This document shows, piece by piece, positions 26,137 to 35,374 of a stretch of DNA of 61,143 bases. The first letter of the stretch is position 1, and each line of letters opens with the position of its first letter. The translations under genes and the position numbers were made by a program. Under the pieces are notes generated by a model. The model saw nothing but the letters and a program-made list of their open reading frames with translations. It made no database searches and was not told the origin of the DNA. Source of the stretch: a bacterium (GTDB lineage: Bacteria; Sumerlaeota; Sumerlaeia; SLMS01; JAHLLQ01); contig JAHLLQ010000012.1 of the NCBI GenBank assembly GCA_020444065.1, forward strand, positions 1-61,143. The letters run 5' to 3'.

Positions 26137-27835
26137 CGGTGATGCTCCGACCGTACTGGCGACTGAACATCCGGCGAGCGCGCTCGATCAAATCTGCGTT
26201 CTTGCTGTTGTCGCGCACCCAGATCTGCCAGCCACTGCGCATGGTTCCACTGCTGAGCTCCGGCCAGTGTGCTACGAGCGCCCAGCCGGAATCGGGAGCC
26301 GACGCTTCCGTGGCCAGACCCGTGTGGCCTTTCGTGATGATCCAATTGACGTCCCAGTAATCGAGACGCGAGCGCCAGGATTCGTTGTCCGGTGTGAACT
26401 CGACGCCTCCCGAGATGATATTCTCGTCGCGAAGAATATCGCCGCCGAAGATGTCGAATCGCGAATCGCTGAAGACCAGGTGCTCTTCTGGAGCAAGACG
26501 CCAGATCAAGTAACCGGCGTAGTAGTTCTCGTTGAACATCCGGCCGTCAAAACCAACGAGCTCAATGAAGTCCACCACATCCGATGGATACGCGCCGCGC
26601 TTGTAGCCTTCCTCCGTGCGAAGGTAATCGAGATTGCGTTCAGGATACGATTGTCCCTCGGGTGGATTCCGAAGCGTAACGGCGACAATCAGAACTCCCA
26701 TGCCGAGAAACAGCAGGCCGGAGTATTGACGTTTCTCGACGAGCCACTCGTGCAGTTCCAGGCGGAGCCCAGCAAGCACACGCGCCAGGATCGGCGTCAT
26801 CGCCAGGCCGAACAGAACAAGGTGCCGCACGTGCTGGATTCCCTGGTGCGCGAAGAACAGCAGAATGCCGATCTCCGCGAGCCGCGGCCGATAGCCGCGA
26901 ACGACAGCGAGCAGAAAGATGAGACCGAGGAGGGTGAATTCGCTAATCCACGCGAAGTAGAAGTCCGGCGAGCGCAGTTCGCCAATTCCACGGGTCAGCG
27001 CGGGCTCTGACATGACCCGGGCGGGCAGCTTGTAGAGTTCGATCCCGAATGGGTTGAACAACGTCGCCAGCAGACATGCTCCGAACAGGGCGATCCACCA
27101 GCGGGCCTTTAGACGCCCAGGCGTGTCCTCGAAGAACTCGAATTTCGGTGCAAAGCGATCTCGGAAGTACAGGAAGACATCCTGGCCAACATAAGCGGCC
27201 AGAATCACGACTCCTGCCATCCAAGCGCCATGGAGATTCGTCCACAAACCGACAACAAATGGAAGCGCGATCAACCAGCGTGGCGACCACCACTTCTCGT
27301 TCACGCCGGTCAGAAGCAGAATCATCCCAGCGAGCAGGAAGTCACTGACCACGGGAGGACGCGGATAAAAGCTCCTTCGGCCAACAGCCAACGCAAGCGC
27401 TGCAACAATCAGCGCAATCCACCAGTCCTTCGAGATGCGCTGCGCAAGAATCAGAATCAGAATATAGGTGAGCCAGAGGGTTATCGCTTTCGCCAGGATG
27501 ACAGCTCGCCAGCCACCAAGACGTGACGAATCGCCGATGCTCCAGATGTGCCACATGGCAACCTGGGTCAGCCATTCGTGATTGTGCCAGGGATACTCGG
27601 CCGCCGTGTAGGAGAAGACATCGTGCTCGGGCAGGCCGTTTTCCGCGATGTACTTGCCTGACTTGACGTGCCACCAGACGTCGTTGTCCGCGCGAATCGG
27701 AACCAGCGTCACGGAGAAGGCCAGAATCGTCAGAAGGATGAAAGAAATACAGCCGGCCAAGAGACCTTGGCCGGCAAGAAAGCCATGCTGGGATTCGGTG
27801 TTGGATGAGGCGGAGGTCACGCCTTCACTCTTCAT
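26129..27835 (-). CDS. Multi-pass membrane protein of GT-C type with a soluble C-terminal domain
   Basis: The 568-residue product has a first helix, then a loop with DNDVWWHVKSGKYIAENGLP and HDVFSYT, a pattern seen in a family of bacterial PMT-like GT-C proteins, followed by about nine more helices to residue 400. The remaining 165 residues are soluble (FNENYYAGYLIWRLAPEEHL, then LVFSDSRFDIFG and WIITKGHTGL). It probably transfers a lipid-linked sugar, but no donor or acceptor can be named. I start it at ATG 27835, which overlaps the stop of the bfn-like gene by 11 bases; 27862 is also open. It overlaps the GT87 gene downstream, implying a shared pathway. Confidence 0.78.
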   Translation of the reverse strand: MKSEGVTSASSNTESQHGFLAGQGLLAGCISFILLTILAFSVTLVPIRADNDVWWHVKSGKYIAENGLPEHDVFSYTAAEYPWHNHEWLTQVAMWHIWSIGDSSRLGGWRAVILAKAITLWLTYILILILAQRISKDWWIALIVAALALAVGRRSFYPRPPVVSDFLLAGMILLLTGVNEKWWSPRWLIALPFVVGLWTNLHGAWMAGVVILAAYVGQDVFLYFRDRFAPKFEFFEDTPGRLKARWWIALFGACLLATLFNPFGIELYKLPARVMSEPALTRGIGELRSPDFYFAWISEFTLLGLIFLLAVVRGYRPRLAEIGILLFFAHQGIQHVRHLVLFGLAMTPILARVLAGLRLELHEWLVEKRQYSGLLFLGMGVLIVAVTLRNPPEGQSYPERNLDYLRTEEGYKRGAYPSDVVDFIELVGFDGRMFNENYYAGYLIWRLAPEEHLVFSDSRFDIFGGDILRDENIISGGVEFTPDNESWRSRLDYWDVNWIITKGHTGLATEASAPDSGWALVAHWPELSSGTMRSGWQIWVRDNSKNADLIERARRMFSRQYGRSITDG

Positions 27836-28232
27836 CTTCCCCGCTGACCTGCTCGAGGACATCTTCGTTGACGTAAATGGGGACCTTGGATTTCACCGCG
27901 AGAACGATCGCATCGGAGGGCCGCGAGTCGATCTTCACGTGCTTGCCATCTTTCGTCCGCAACAGGAGCTTGCCGTAGAATGTATCGTTGGCAAGCTGAT
28001 CGACGAGGACGCCTTCGAGGCTCGCGCCCATGCCCTCGACGACGTTCAGAACAAGATCGTGCGTCAGGGGCCGCGGATGCTTGCGTCCACGAACGGCCTG
28101 GTCGGCCGCTTCTGCCTCGAAGTAGCCAATGAAAATGGGGAAGGTTCGCTCCCCCGCCTTTTCCTCCAGGATCACGATCTGGTGCGGCGTCACGTGACTG
28201 ATCTGGAGTTCTCGCAGTTCCATTTCGACCAT
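27825..28232 (-). CDS. Bifunctional nuclease family protein (DUF151)
   Basis: The 135-residue product matches the DUF151/BFN family: LQISHVTPHQIVILEEKAGE, then PIFIGYFEAEA, RPLTHDLVLNVVEGMGA, and the hallmark KIDSRPSDAIVLAVKSKVPI. Members have reported DNase/RNase activity or act in stress and secondary-metabolite regulation; the mechanism is poorly settled. ATG 28232 starts MVEMELRELQ and fits family length; an in-frame ATG at 28223 is also possible. An acidic Glu/Asp end closes the protein. Its stop overlaps the membrane-protein start, giving an operon of unclear logic. Cytoplasmic. Confidence 0.88.
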   Translation of the reverse strand: MVEMELRELQISHVTPHQIVILEEKAGERTFPIFIGYFEAEAADQAVRGRKHPRPLTHDLVLNVVEGMGASLEGVLVDQLANDTFYGKLLLRTKDGKHVKIDSRPSDAIVLAVKSKVPIYVNEDVLEQVSGEDEE

Positions 28233-28328
28233 GGATCCATGCCCTTCCGCATGAGTTCGCTGCGGACACATTGTTTCCGAGAGGGCATCACCCGCAATGG
28301 TTTTCCTCCCGATGGACAGGGAGAAAAG

Positions 28329-28808
28329 TCAGGAAGCGTACTGGCTCATCTGGGAGCGCGGGGAACGCAATCGGTGCCAACTGCGGATGTGTCGAAGGCC
28401 CAGTTCGAAGACCTCCTGGGCATCTTCGCGAGAGTGCATTTCTGCCGCACGGTCGAGTGACACCCAGACGCGGCGACGGTTAGCCCGCTCTGGCCAGCGA
28501 TCGAGAGTCTCTCGCACAAACATCAAGTAGACTTCGACCTCGTAATCGCGCGAGTTCTTCGCGTACTGGAAGGTTCCAATCGGAGGATCCAGCACTGTTC
28601 CGACGATGCCGGCCTCCTCGTAGGCTTCGAGCGCAGCCTGATCGATGTGGGAACGGCCGGAATCGATATGACCCTTGGGGAAAATCCAAAGCCCGCCGCT
28701 GGAATTGGTGACCAATAGAACTTCAATTTCGCCGTTCGTATTTCGACGAAATGGAATGGCACCGGCCTGGAAGACGGGGGAGGGGGAACGGTTGGAATCA
28801 GCAGTCAC
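28329..28808 (-). CDS. Nudix hydrolase with a changed Nudix box
   Basis: Nudix enzymes cleave nucleoside diphosphates linked to another group. The 159-residue product has the WIFPKGHIDSGRS start of the box and LEAYEEAGIVG at its end. Measured against GX5EX7REUXEEXGU, the first Glu is Arg and the Arg of REU is Leu, while the catalytic EE pair remains. The layout (AGAIPFRR, PKGHID, YEVEVYLMFVRE) is closest to diadenosine polyphosphate or diphosphoinositol phosphate hydrolases. GTG 28808 follows AAGGAG by seven bases. It is monocistronic between bfn and the AsmA-like gene. Activity is probable but not assured. Confidence 0.86.
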   Translation of the reverse strand: MTADSNRSPSPVFQAGAIPFRRNTNGEIEVLLVTNSSGGLWIFPKGHIDSGRSHIDQAALEAYEEAGIVGTVLDPPIGTFQYAKNSRDYEVEVYLMFVRETLDRWPERANRRRVWVSLDRAAEMHSREDAQEVFELGLRHIRSWHRLRSPRSQMSQYAS

Positions 28809-28974
28809 GGGAGCTCTCCTTCTTCAACGGATCAACTGGAAGATGTGAATATCTCAATGACCGTTGCTGAATGTCCAGCATAAAACAGTCCAAAGGTTGC
28901 CCGCGATCTTAGCAAGACGCAGAAAGTGCTGATTACTTCGTTTGGAAGTTGTTGAAAAGAGAGGTTGGCGGCAA

Positions 28975-30696
28975 CTACTCCAGAACTTCGCCTCGTGCAA
29001 GGCGGACACTCTGGCGATTCGCCTCGTTCATCAGTTCTGTCCAGATGCCGTCGAAAGCCCGTGCCATCTTTGGCCCCTCGATCGCCTTGGTATACACCAC
29101 ATCGATGTCCACGGTGCGATCCTCTCCTGGCAGACGGAGGCGCTCGATGGTGCCCGACCACCATGAAGACCCATCACTCTCTTCCCCGATGGAGGTCAGG
29201 CGATTCCAGAGCGATCGTTCGTGCGGACGGAACTTCAGCTCATCGAATCGGAGATTGATCTCGACGTCGACCTGCTCGTTGGCCACGGAACCCTCCGAGG
29301 TGGCGAACGCGCGTGCGTTCTCAAGCCGAGGCGGCTCGGGTTGTTCCTCATCCTCAATGTCGTAGTCCACCTGCAGCGGTGTGATCAGCATATCATCGAT
29401 CGACAGGCCCCACTGCAGCGTTCTCTGTCCCGGAGGTGCAAGGGGGCGTCCTGTCGCAGTCGCTTCAATGCGGCCGCGCTGGTCGTTCGCGATGGCGGAC
29501 AGTTCCAGTCCAAAGGGGCGATCTTCTCCGGTGGACCCAAGACCATGTAGTGAGAGCGTGACGTCATCCAACCAATGATCCTGCCATCCATCGGGCGTCC
29601 ACCAGCTCTTGCGCCAGTATCCCATCGCGAGTTCAAGCTCGTCGATCTCCCAATTCGTCCCTTCCTGTTCATCTGCAGGAGAGGGTGGCTGGTCTTCTGC
29701 CGAAGTGACAGCCTCTGCTTCTCCTTCTGAATCACGCGGTGCTTCGGCGAGTTCCTCTTGGGTTTCTTCGTTCTCCTCGTCGTCGTCCTTGGGAAACATC
29801 GCTTTCGCGATGCGGCGTATGCGCCCCTTGTTGTCTTTGCCGAAGGAATCGACGCCTTGCTCGATGATGGGTTGCTGAATGCGAATGGAAGGAAACCGGA
29901 TCCGATCGTTCGCCAAGGAAGCCGCATCGAATTGAGCGTCGATCTTGTCGACCCACAGGATCCGTGGCTCGCGGAAGAAGCCCTCGGGACCGCGCAGTTT
30001 CAGATTGTCGATTCGAATGCGGACAGGCTTCTCCCCTGCTGGCCTGCCATCCTGAAGTGTGATGCTATCAATCCGAACGTCATCCCAGGCGAGTTCGATC
30101 GATCCGCCGTACTTCCGGCTCTTGCCATCCGATGCGCGAAAGGTCGCCTCTTCGATAGAAATCCGATGGATGGTGACCCTGCGGTGCCGTTCCTTGGGCC
30201 TCGGCTCTGGCTTCTTCTCTTCCTCTGGCGCCGCTTCGTCAGGTTGGTCTGTTACTTCTTCATCTTCATCAAACAGTTGCGGCAAGACCTCTACAGCATT
30301 GCGCCGGCCGTCCGGCAGCCGCTCAAGAAAGATCTCCGGCTCCTCGACCTTAATCTCATCGATGACTACATCATTTCCAAGAATGGACAGGATCCGTCCA
30401 TCGAATGTGATGCTCCGTATCGCGAGAATATGCGGTTCGGTGAATTGATGGGGATTCGAGATGACCAGGCCATTCAGGACAATCTCCCCGGATAGGGGAT
30501 TTAATTCGATGCCGTGAATCCGTGCACTATCGCCGAATTTCTCCTGCAGCGCCCCCTCGAGTCGCTTTCTCGCCATGCCGGGAAGGATGATTTCAACAAG
30601 GCAGCATAGGACGATTAGCAAAACGGCCGCGGCGAGTAAGATTCTCCGCGGCCACTTCGACTTCTTCCCTGGCGATGAGGTCTTCTGTGCTGCCAT
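28975..30696 (-). CDS. AsmA-like/DUF748-type membrane-anchored protein
   Basis: The 573-residue product has a short basic N-terminus, one membrane helix (about 20-42), then a large extracytoplasmic part rich in beta strands. ALQEKFGDSARIHGIELNPLSGEIVLNGL is the typical AsmA-family beginning, and strands like IVLNGLVISNP and RVTIHRISIEEATFR recur. Two acidic, low-complexity inserts (about 145-165 and 310-350) interrupt it. AsmA relatives bridge the inner and outer membrane and are linked to lipid transport. ATG 30696 has AGGA six bases upstream; TTG 30702 is possible. It starts nine bases after dut and is likely cotranscribed with it. The lipid role is family-level inference. Confidence 0.75.
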   Translation of the reverse strand: MAAQKTSSPGKKSKWPRRILLAAAVLLIVLCCLVEIILPGMARKRLEGALQEKFGDSARIHGIELNPLSGEIVLNGLVISNPHQFTEPHILAIRSITFDGRILSILGNDVVIDEIKVEEPEIFLERLPDGRRNAVEVLPQLFDEDEEVTDQPDEAAPEEEKKPEPRPKERHRRVTIHRISIEEATFRASDGKSRKYGGSIELAWDDVRIDSITLQDGRPAGEKPVRIRIDNLKLRGPEGFFREPRILWVDKIDAQFDAASLANDRIRFPSIRIQQPIIEQGVDSFGKDNKGRIRRIAKAMFPKDDDEENEETQEELAEAPRDSEGEAEAVTSAEDQPPSPADEQEGTNWEIDELELAMGYWRKSWWTPDGWQDHWLDDVTLSLHGLGSTGEDRPFGLELSAIANDQRGRIEATATGRPLAPPGQRTLQWGLSIDDMLITPLQVDYDIEDEEQPEPPRLENARAFATSEGSVANEQVDVEINLRFDELKFRPHERSLWNRLTSIGEESDGSSWWSGTIERLRLPGEDRTVDIDVVYTKAIEGPKMARAFDGIWTELMNEANRQSVRLARGEVLE

Positions 30697-30704
30697 TGGC
30701 AATC

Positions 30705-31154
30705 CTAGACTCCTGTGTGCCCAAAGCCCCCCTCGCCGCGAGGCGTCTCGTCAACGCTTTCCACGACCTTCCACTCGATGCGATCGACGCGCGCCAGAAC
30801 AAGTTGGGCGATTCGGTCGCCACGACAGACCGTGAAGGCATCCGGCCCCAGGTTGATCATGATGATCTTGATCTCTCCGCGGTAATCGGAATCGATCGTC
30901 CCAGGCGCATTCACCAATGTCACGCCGTGCTTCGCCGCCAGGCCGCTCCGCGGTCTGACCTGTACTTCATACCCACGCGGAATTGAAACCTTCAATCCGG
31001 TCGGCACCATCGCCATCTTGCCAGGTTCCAGGACGACCGACTCGTCAACAGCAGCGCGGACGTCGGCACCAGCCGACCCCTCGGTCTGGAACTCCGGCAA
31101 CTCGATGCCCGCCGCGGAGGGCAGGACCTCGATCGGGACAGTAACGCGATCCAT
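30705..31154 (-). CDS. dut: Deoxyuridine 5'-triphosphate nucleotidohydrolase
   Basis: dUTPase hydrolyses dUTP to dUMP and pyrophosphate, keeping uracil out of DNA and feeding thymidylate synthesis. The 149-residue product has all five trimer-type motifs: [29 protein letters not shown] with the catalytic Asp, [10 protein letters not shown], and the C-terminal [10 protein letters not shown] arm that closes over the nucleotide. Length is normal. Its ATG overlaps the pilT stop by one base (TGATG), so it is probably translated by coupling to pilT. Nothing is unusual apart from the neighbourhood. Confidence 0.97.
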   Translation of the reverse strand: MDRVTVPIEVLPSAAGIELPEFQTEGSAGADVRAAVDESVVLEPGKMAMVPTGLKVSIPRGYEVQVRPRSGLAAKHGVTLVNAPGTIDSDYRGEIKIIMINLGPDAFTVCRGDRIAQLVLARVDRIEWKVVESVDETPRGEGGFGHTGV

Positions 31155-32242
31155 CAGCCCAGAATGCCGCCGCGGTCGCCGGAGGACGAAATGCCGGCGA
31201 TGAATCGTTTCAGAGCGTAGAAGTCGTTGCAGTACCTCGTCCCTTCCTCAAGCGTCACGCGCTTCTCTCGGATGAGATCGGCGATGCCCTGGTCCATGGT
31301 CTGCATGCCCTCTTCGCGAGTACCCATGACTCCGGGCAAATCGGATTCGCGCTCGTCGAGAATGAGCTTTGAACCGACGCCGGTGATGACGAGGATCTCC
31401 TGCGCTGCACAACGTCCCCTCCCATCGGCAGTCTTGAGAAGACGTTGCGTGACGACGGACTTGAGGTTCATAGCGATCTGCTCACGAAGAAGCTTGTGTT
31501 CGCTCTGGGGGAACGTACCGATGATTCGCTGAATCGAGTGGACAGCGCCAGTCGTGTGCAGCGTGGAGAAGAGCAAGTGCCCAGTCTCGGCGGCCTTGAT
31601 GGCGATACGAATGGTCTCCGTGTCGCGCATCTCGCCAACCATGATGACGTCCGGGTCGGCACGCAGAGCCTGGCGAAGTGCGGTGTTGAAATCCCCGACG
31701 TCCTGGCCAAGTTCGCGTTGGCTGATCACGCACTTCTTGTTCGTATAGCGATACTCGATCGGGTCCTCGACCGTAATGACTCGGCGGGCCTCCATCGAGT
31801 TGAGTTCGTTGATGAGCGCCGCTAGAGTCGTCGACTTGCCGGAACCCGTAATCCCCGTGACCAAAACCATTCCGCGGTGCATCAAGGCAATCTTCTTCAG
31901 CGTCTCCGGCATCGAAAGATCGTCGATGGAGGGAATCTTGACCGGGATGTGACGCAGCGTCGCGCAGAGCTTCGCATCCTGGTAGTAAACGACCACGCGG
32001 AAGCGGGCGAGGTTCTCCAACTGATACGAACAGTCAACACCGCGGAACTCTTCCAGATCGTGCCGCAAGTTGTCCGGCATAACCTCCTTGAGAACGCCTC
32101 TCATGTCGGTGTGCGACAGGGCCGGAGTCTCCACTCTCTTCAGATCGCCGCGGATACGGAAGTAGGGCTGGACGCCCTCCATGATGTGAATATCGGACGC
32201 GTTGTTCTGGACGGCGGCCTGGAATAGTTTCTTGATGTCCAT
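31154..32242 (-). CDS. pilT: Type IV pilus retraction ATPase PilT
   Basis: PilT is the hexameric cytoplasmic ATPase that depolymerises type IV pili for twitching and DNA uptake. The 362-residue product shows the N-terminal SDIHIMEG domain, Walker [10 protein letters not shown] (130-138), the Asp box VEDPIEY, Walker [13 protein letters not shown] and the His box STLHTTGAV, ending in the helical part that normally carries the AIRNLIRE-like motif (here [14 protein letters not shown]). ATG 32242 follows AAGGGT. It leads a pilT-dut-AsmA-like set. Two prepilin genes at 43.4 and 54.8 kb give it possible substrates. PilT rather than PilB is supported by length and the single-domain start. Confidence 0.95.
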   Translation of the reverse strand: MDIKKLFQAAVQNNASDIHIMEGVQPYFRIRGDLKRVETPALSHTDMRGVLKEVMPDNLRHDLEEFRGVDCSYQLENLARFRVVVYYQDAKLCATLRHIPVKIPSIDDLSMPETLKKIALMHRGMVLVTGITGSGKSTTLAALINELNSMEARRVITVEDPIEYRYTNKKCVISQRELGQDVGDFNTALRQALRADPDVIMVGEMRDTETIRIAIKAAETGHLLFSTLHTTGAVHSIQRIIGTFPQSEHKLLREQIAMNLKSVVTQRLLKTADGRGRCAAQEILVITGVGSKLILDERESDLPGVMGTREEGMQTMDQGIADLIREKRVTLEEGTRYCNDFYALKRFIAGISSSGDRGGILG

Positions 32243-32417
32243 GTTTACCCTTGTTCTAGTCTAAAACTCGCCCGTCGACTCCTCCAGCCGGGGGCGGGGC
32301 GGCAGGCTGGATACCGCTGTCCGCCGTTGTCGCGGCGGAGACTCTACTGTTTTGTCCGCCAAATGCCCGGACGCAAGTCCAACATCGTTTCTTGCCCTGT
32401 TTGGACCGACGGCGAAC

Positions 32418-32443
32418 GGCCCGAGCCACTGAAGGCTCGGGCC
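32418..32443 (-). terminator. GC-rich hairpin after the two-FGE-domain gene
   Basis: GGCCCGAGCC and GGCTCGGGCC (32418-32427 with 32434-32443) form a perfect 10-bp stem with a six-base loop, 34 bases past the stop at 32477. No T-run follows on the minus strand, so termination is only likely. Confidence 0.5.
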
Positions 32444-32476
32444 GAGTCAATTCATCCTGCCGAATGACGCCGCAAT

Positions 32477-35185
32477 CTACGGAACGAGAACAATCCGGAA
32501 CCCGTTCGAGGGATTCGCGCTGTACACGTTAACAACGCCTCTCGTGGCAGAACGCATATTGGGCGGCAGATGTGTCCAACTTCCACCTTTGCAGACTGCT
32601 GCGAGCCCACTGCTTGGGGCCTTGATCGATCCGGGAGGGTCGACCTCCGGCATGACATCGTAGTATCGCGAGCCGTACCAACCGCCGCACCATTCCCAGG
32701 CATTCCCGATCATGTCGTAGAATCCCCAGGCGTTTGGCAACTTCCTACCACCCACCTCGGCGTAGTCCAACCGATTGTAGTAGTGCCACGCAAAGTCATC
32801 GATCTCAGAGTAATCGGGATCGTTGCCCCAGGGGTAGCGTGCAATTGAACCCGCGCGGCACGCGTATTCCCACTCCGCCTCGGTTGGCAGACGCGCCAGC
32901 GAGAATTGGCTGTCGTTTGCTCGAACGTATGTCGTCAGTTGCTCTGCGAAGTACTTGGCGGAATCGAGATTGATTACGACCGCAGGGCTATTCGGATCCC
33001 AGGAGATGTATGCCGCCTGCGACCACGGCTGCGTACCGATGAGCGCCTCCCACTGCGCCTTCGTCACTTCATAGCGCCCCATGTAGACGTCGCGGCTGAA
33101 ACGAACCTGATGACGGGGATACTCGTCGCTGAACGCCTCATCCTCATCCGGATAGGCGCCCATCATGAATGACCCTGCCGGCAGGCGAATCAGTTCCAGA
33201 GGGACATCGCCCGGCAGCATGACCGTCCTGGTCTGCTCGGGAATCGGAACCGAGCGCACCTCAACACGATCCAAGAATACGGACCCATCGAAATCGACAT
33301 ACTGAGCTTGCGGAATCGCCAACAGGTCGAACGAGCAATAAAGATTGCCGCCCTCACCCATGTACGACGGGAAGAAGACTCGGTACGTCTTGGGGTTGCC
33401 GATAGACGGCACGTCCGGAGTCAGTCCGGAAGGTGGAAGGTTGAGCAGTTGGCCCGTCCGGAATTGCGATTCATTGAGCCGCAGGCGGAATGTCGGAAGC
33501 AGCTTTGTGTTCTCGATGTCAGTGCTGACGGTGAATTCCGCGAAGTAGAGCCGGCCGGGTTCAATCGTCACATTGTTAGCCGGGTCCAGACTCGATCCCC
33601 AGAATCCAAACATGTATCCTTCCGCAGGTTGTGCGGAGAGTCCCAGTCGACCATTCGTCGCATCGTACGCAAATTCGGGAACGGCAAACAACTCGGCGTA
33701 CTCCGCGGTGATCCAGCCATTCACATCGCTTTCGAAATCGTAGACGCGCTCCGTTCGGGGATCTGCCCACTGTTCCTCGGGAACGGCCGTGACCGATGTG
33801 CTGTCCAACATGATCGTCGCGACCGAAGCATCCAGCGGATTGTTGTTCACGAGATCGAACTGCAAGCGGAAGAGCGTGTTTGGCTCCGCGGGCTGAAAGA
33901 GCAGCGAATAGTCATGTCCGGTGGGAGTCGGAGAGTACGCCGAGTCTCCATTCGACTCGATGGTAAGAAGAGTCGTGTTGAGACTCTCCTCCGCGGTTGC
34001 ACGCATACGAATCTGGGGTACCAGACTCGGGGTTGTGAGATTGCTCATGATGCGAAAGTCGGCTTTATAAACCGTGCGGGCATCGAACGCGCGGAACGCG
34101 TCCCCATGGCGTGAAGTCTCCTCCTGAAGAATAAACACAGGAGATTGCCAGATTCCGGCCTGGTAATCACCGTCGGTCGAAGAAATGTCCAATGTGCCGG
34201 GGTATCCGGTGGCTTCATTGAACTGCGCGTCGCCGAGGTTGCCAAACACATGGGCTGTCCAGGCGTCGTGGTCCACGAAATCGTAGTCGACATAAGGATC
34301 TGGATCAGGATGCGGCGTGAGTGCGGAAACATCAGCGACAACCCGGAAGCCCAAGTCGCTGAAGTTGGTGGAGGCTGCGGCTCCCCTTCGACTCGCACTG
34401 CGGCACATGTCTGAGGAATCCCCCCAACTGCCGCCACGGACGACGATGAGGTCGCCCGTTGCTGGGCCAGTCGGGTTCACGGTATCGGGATTCGAATAGT
34501 AGTCGTAGTCATACCAATCGGAACACCACTCTTCGACGTTTCCTGCCATGTCGTACACGCCGTAGGCATTCGGGAGCCGGACGCCAACAAGGTCGCCCCC
34601 AATTACCTTATCGCCGTTGTAGCAGGCATAGTCTCTCACCCGCTCATTCCCAGAATCGTTGCCCCAGTAGTATCTCTCAGTTTCCATGGCACGGCATGCA
34701 CGCTCCCATTCAGCCTCGGTCGGCAATCTAAAGGCCAGATGTCCCTGGCCTGTCGAATCGGCGTGGGCATTCAGAGCTCCGATGAAGACGTTTGCATTCT
34801 GGAAGGTAATATTGATCGCCGGCGTGTTGGGATAGTCCAGATCATAGGCGGAGCCACTCCATGGCTCCGTGCCCATGATCGCCTCCCATTGGGCTTTTGT
34901 GATTTCGTACTTCCCAATGTAATATTGCGACAGCGTGACCTGATGAGCGGGCTGCTCATCCGCCTCAGCGCCCAGTTCCCCCTCCGGGGCACCCATCGTA
35001 AATGTTCCAGCTGGAATGCGGATGAGTTGCAGCGGAATATCGCCGGGAAGCATCACGCTGACTTCCTCCCCTGCCTTCGTTTGAGCCGTCAAGACGGTGG
35101 GAACTGACAGCAGCCCAATGGCAAGAATGAAGGCCGCAAATCGGCCCCACGAATGACACGTGCTTGAAATGGAACGACTTCTCAT
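32477..35185 (-). CDS. Exported protein: two FGE-sulfatase domains flanking two jelly-roll repeats
   Basis: The 902-residue product has a signal peptide (cleavage near LTA/QT). An FGE/SUMF1-type domain follows (about 44-295: IPAGTFTMGAPEGE, RLPTEAEWERACR, VYDMAGNVEEWC, RGGSWGD). Two related beta-sandwich segments come next (about 300-465 and 485-645) and then a second FGE-type domain (about 655-902: LPAGSFMMGAY, RLPTEAEWEYACR, FYDMIGNAWEWC). The copper-binding Cys pair of true formylglycine-generating enzyme is not evident: domain one keeps a single Cys in MCRSASRRG and domain two has NMRSATR. It is therefore more likely a binding or structural protein. ATG 35185 follows AGAGGA. The neighbour upstream is a diverged paralogue. 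Confidence 0.85.
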   Translation of the reverse strand: MRSRSISSTCHSWGRFAAFILAIGLLSVPTVLTAQTKAGEEVSVMLPGDIPLQLIRIPAGTFTMGAPEGELGAEADEQPAHQVTLSQYYIGKYEITKAQWEAIMGTEPWSGSAYDLDYPNTPAINITFQNANVFIGALNAHADSTGQGHLAFRLPTEAEWERACRAMETERYYWGNDSGNERVRDYACYNGDKVIGGDLVGVRLPNAYGVYDMAGNVEEWCSDWYDYDYYSNPDTVNPTGPATGDLIVVRGGSWGDSSDMCRSASRRGAAASTNFSDLGFRVVADVSALTPHPDPDPYVDYDFVDHDAWTAHVFGNLGDAQFNEATGYPGTLDISSTDGDYQAGIWQSPVFILQEETSRHGDAFRAFDARTVYKADFRIMSNLTTPSLVPQIRMRATAEESLNTTLLTIESNGDSAYSPTPTGHDYSLLFQPAEPNTLFRLQFDLVNNNPLDASVATIMLDSTSVTAVPEEQWADPRTERVYDFESDVNGWITAEYAELFAVPEFAYDATNGRLGLSAQPAEGYMFGFWGSSLDPANNVTIEPGRLYFAEFTVSTDIENTKLLPTFRLRLNESQFRTGQLLNLPPSGLTPDVPSIGNPKTYRVFFPSYMGEGGNLYCSFDLLAIPQAQYVDFDGSVFLDRVEVRSVPIPEQTRTVMLPGDVPLELIRLPAGSFMMGAYPDEDEAFSDEYPRHQVRFSRDVYMGRYEVTKAQWEALIGTQPWSQAAYISWDPNSPAVVINLDSAKYFAEQLTTYVRANDSQFSLARLPTEAEWEYACRAGSIARYPWGNDPDYSEIDDFAWHYYNRLDYAEVGGRKLPNAWGFYDMIGNAWEWCGGWYGSRYYDVMPEVDPPGSIKAPSSGLAAVCKGGSWTHLPPNMRSATRGVVNVYSANPSNGFRIVLVP

Positions 35186-35374
35186 GTTATTCCTCTCCCT
35201 CGACTATTCATATCAAAGACTTCTCAAACCGACTGGCTGCAATGGAGAGCGTGAGAATCCTCCTCTTCCCTTGCTCATCCACGACAACTGGTAATTTCAT
35301 GCCACACTGTAAGGACGGTGGCAAGAGAAACAACTGTAGATGCCATGTCAGAGGCTCGATCTCCCCTGCGCGCT

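Noticed and set aside
32477-35185. Genuine formylglycine-generating enzyme
   Set aside because: The paired active-site cysteines are not visible in either domain and no sulfatase gene is nearby.
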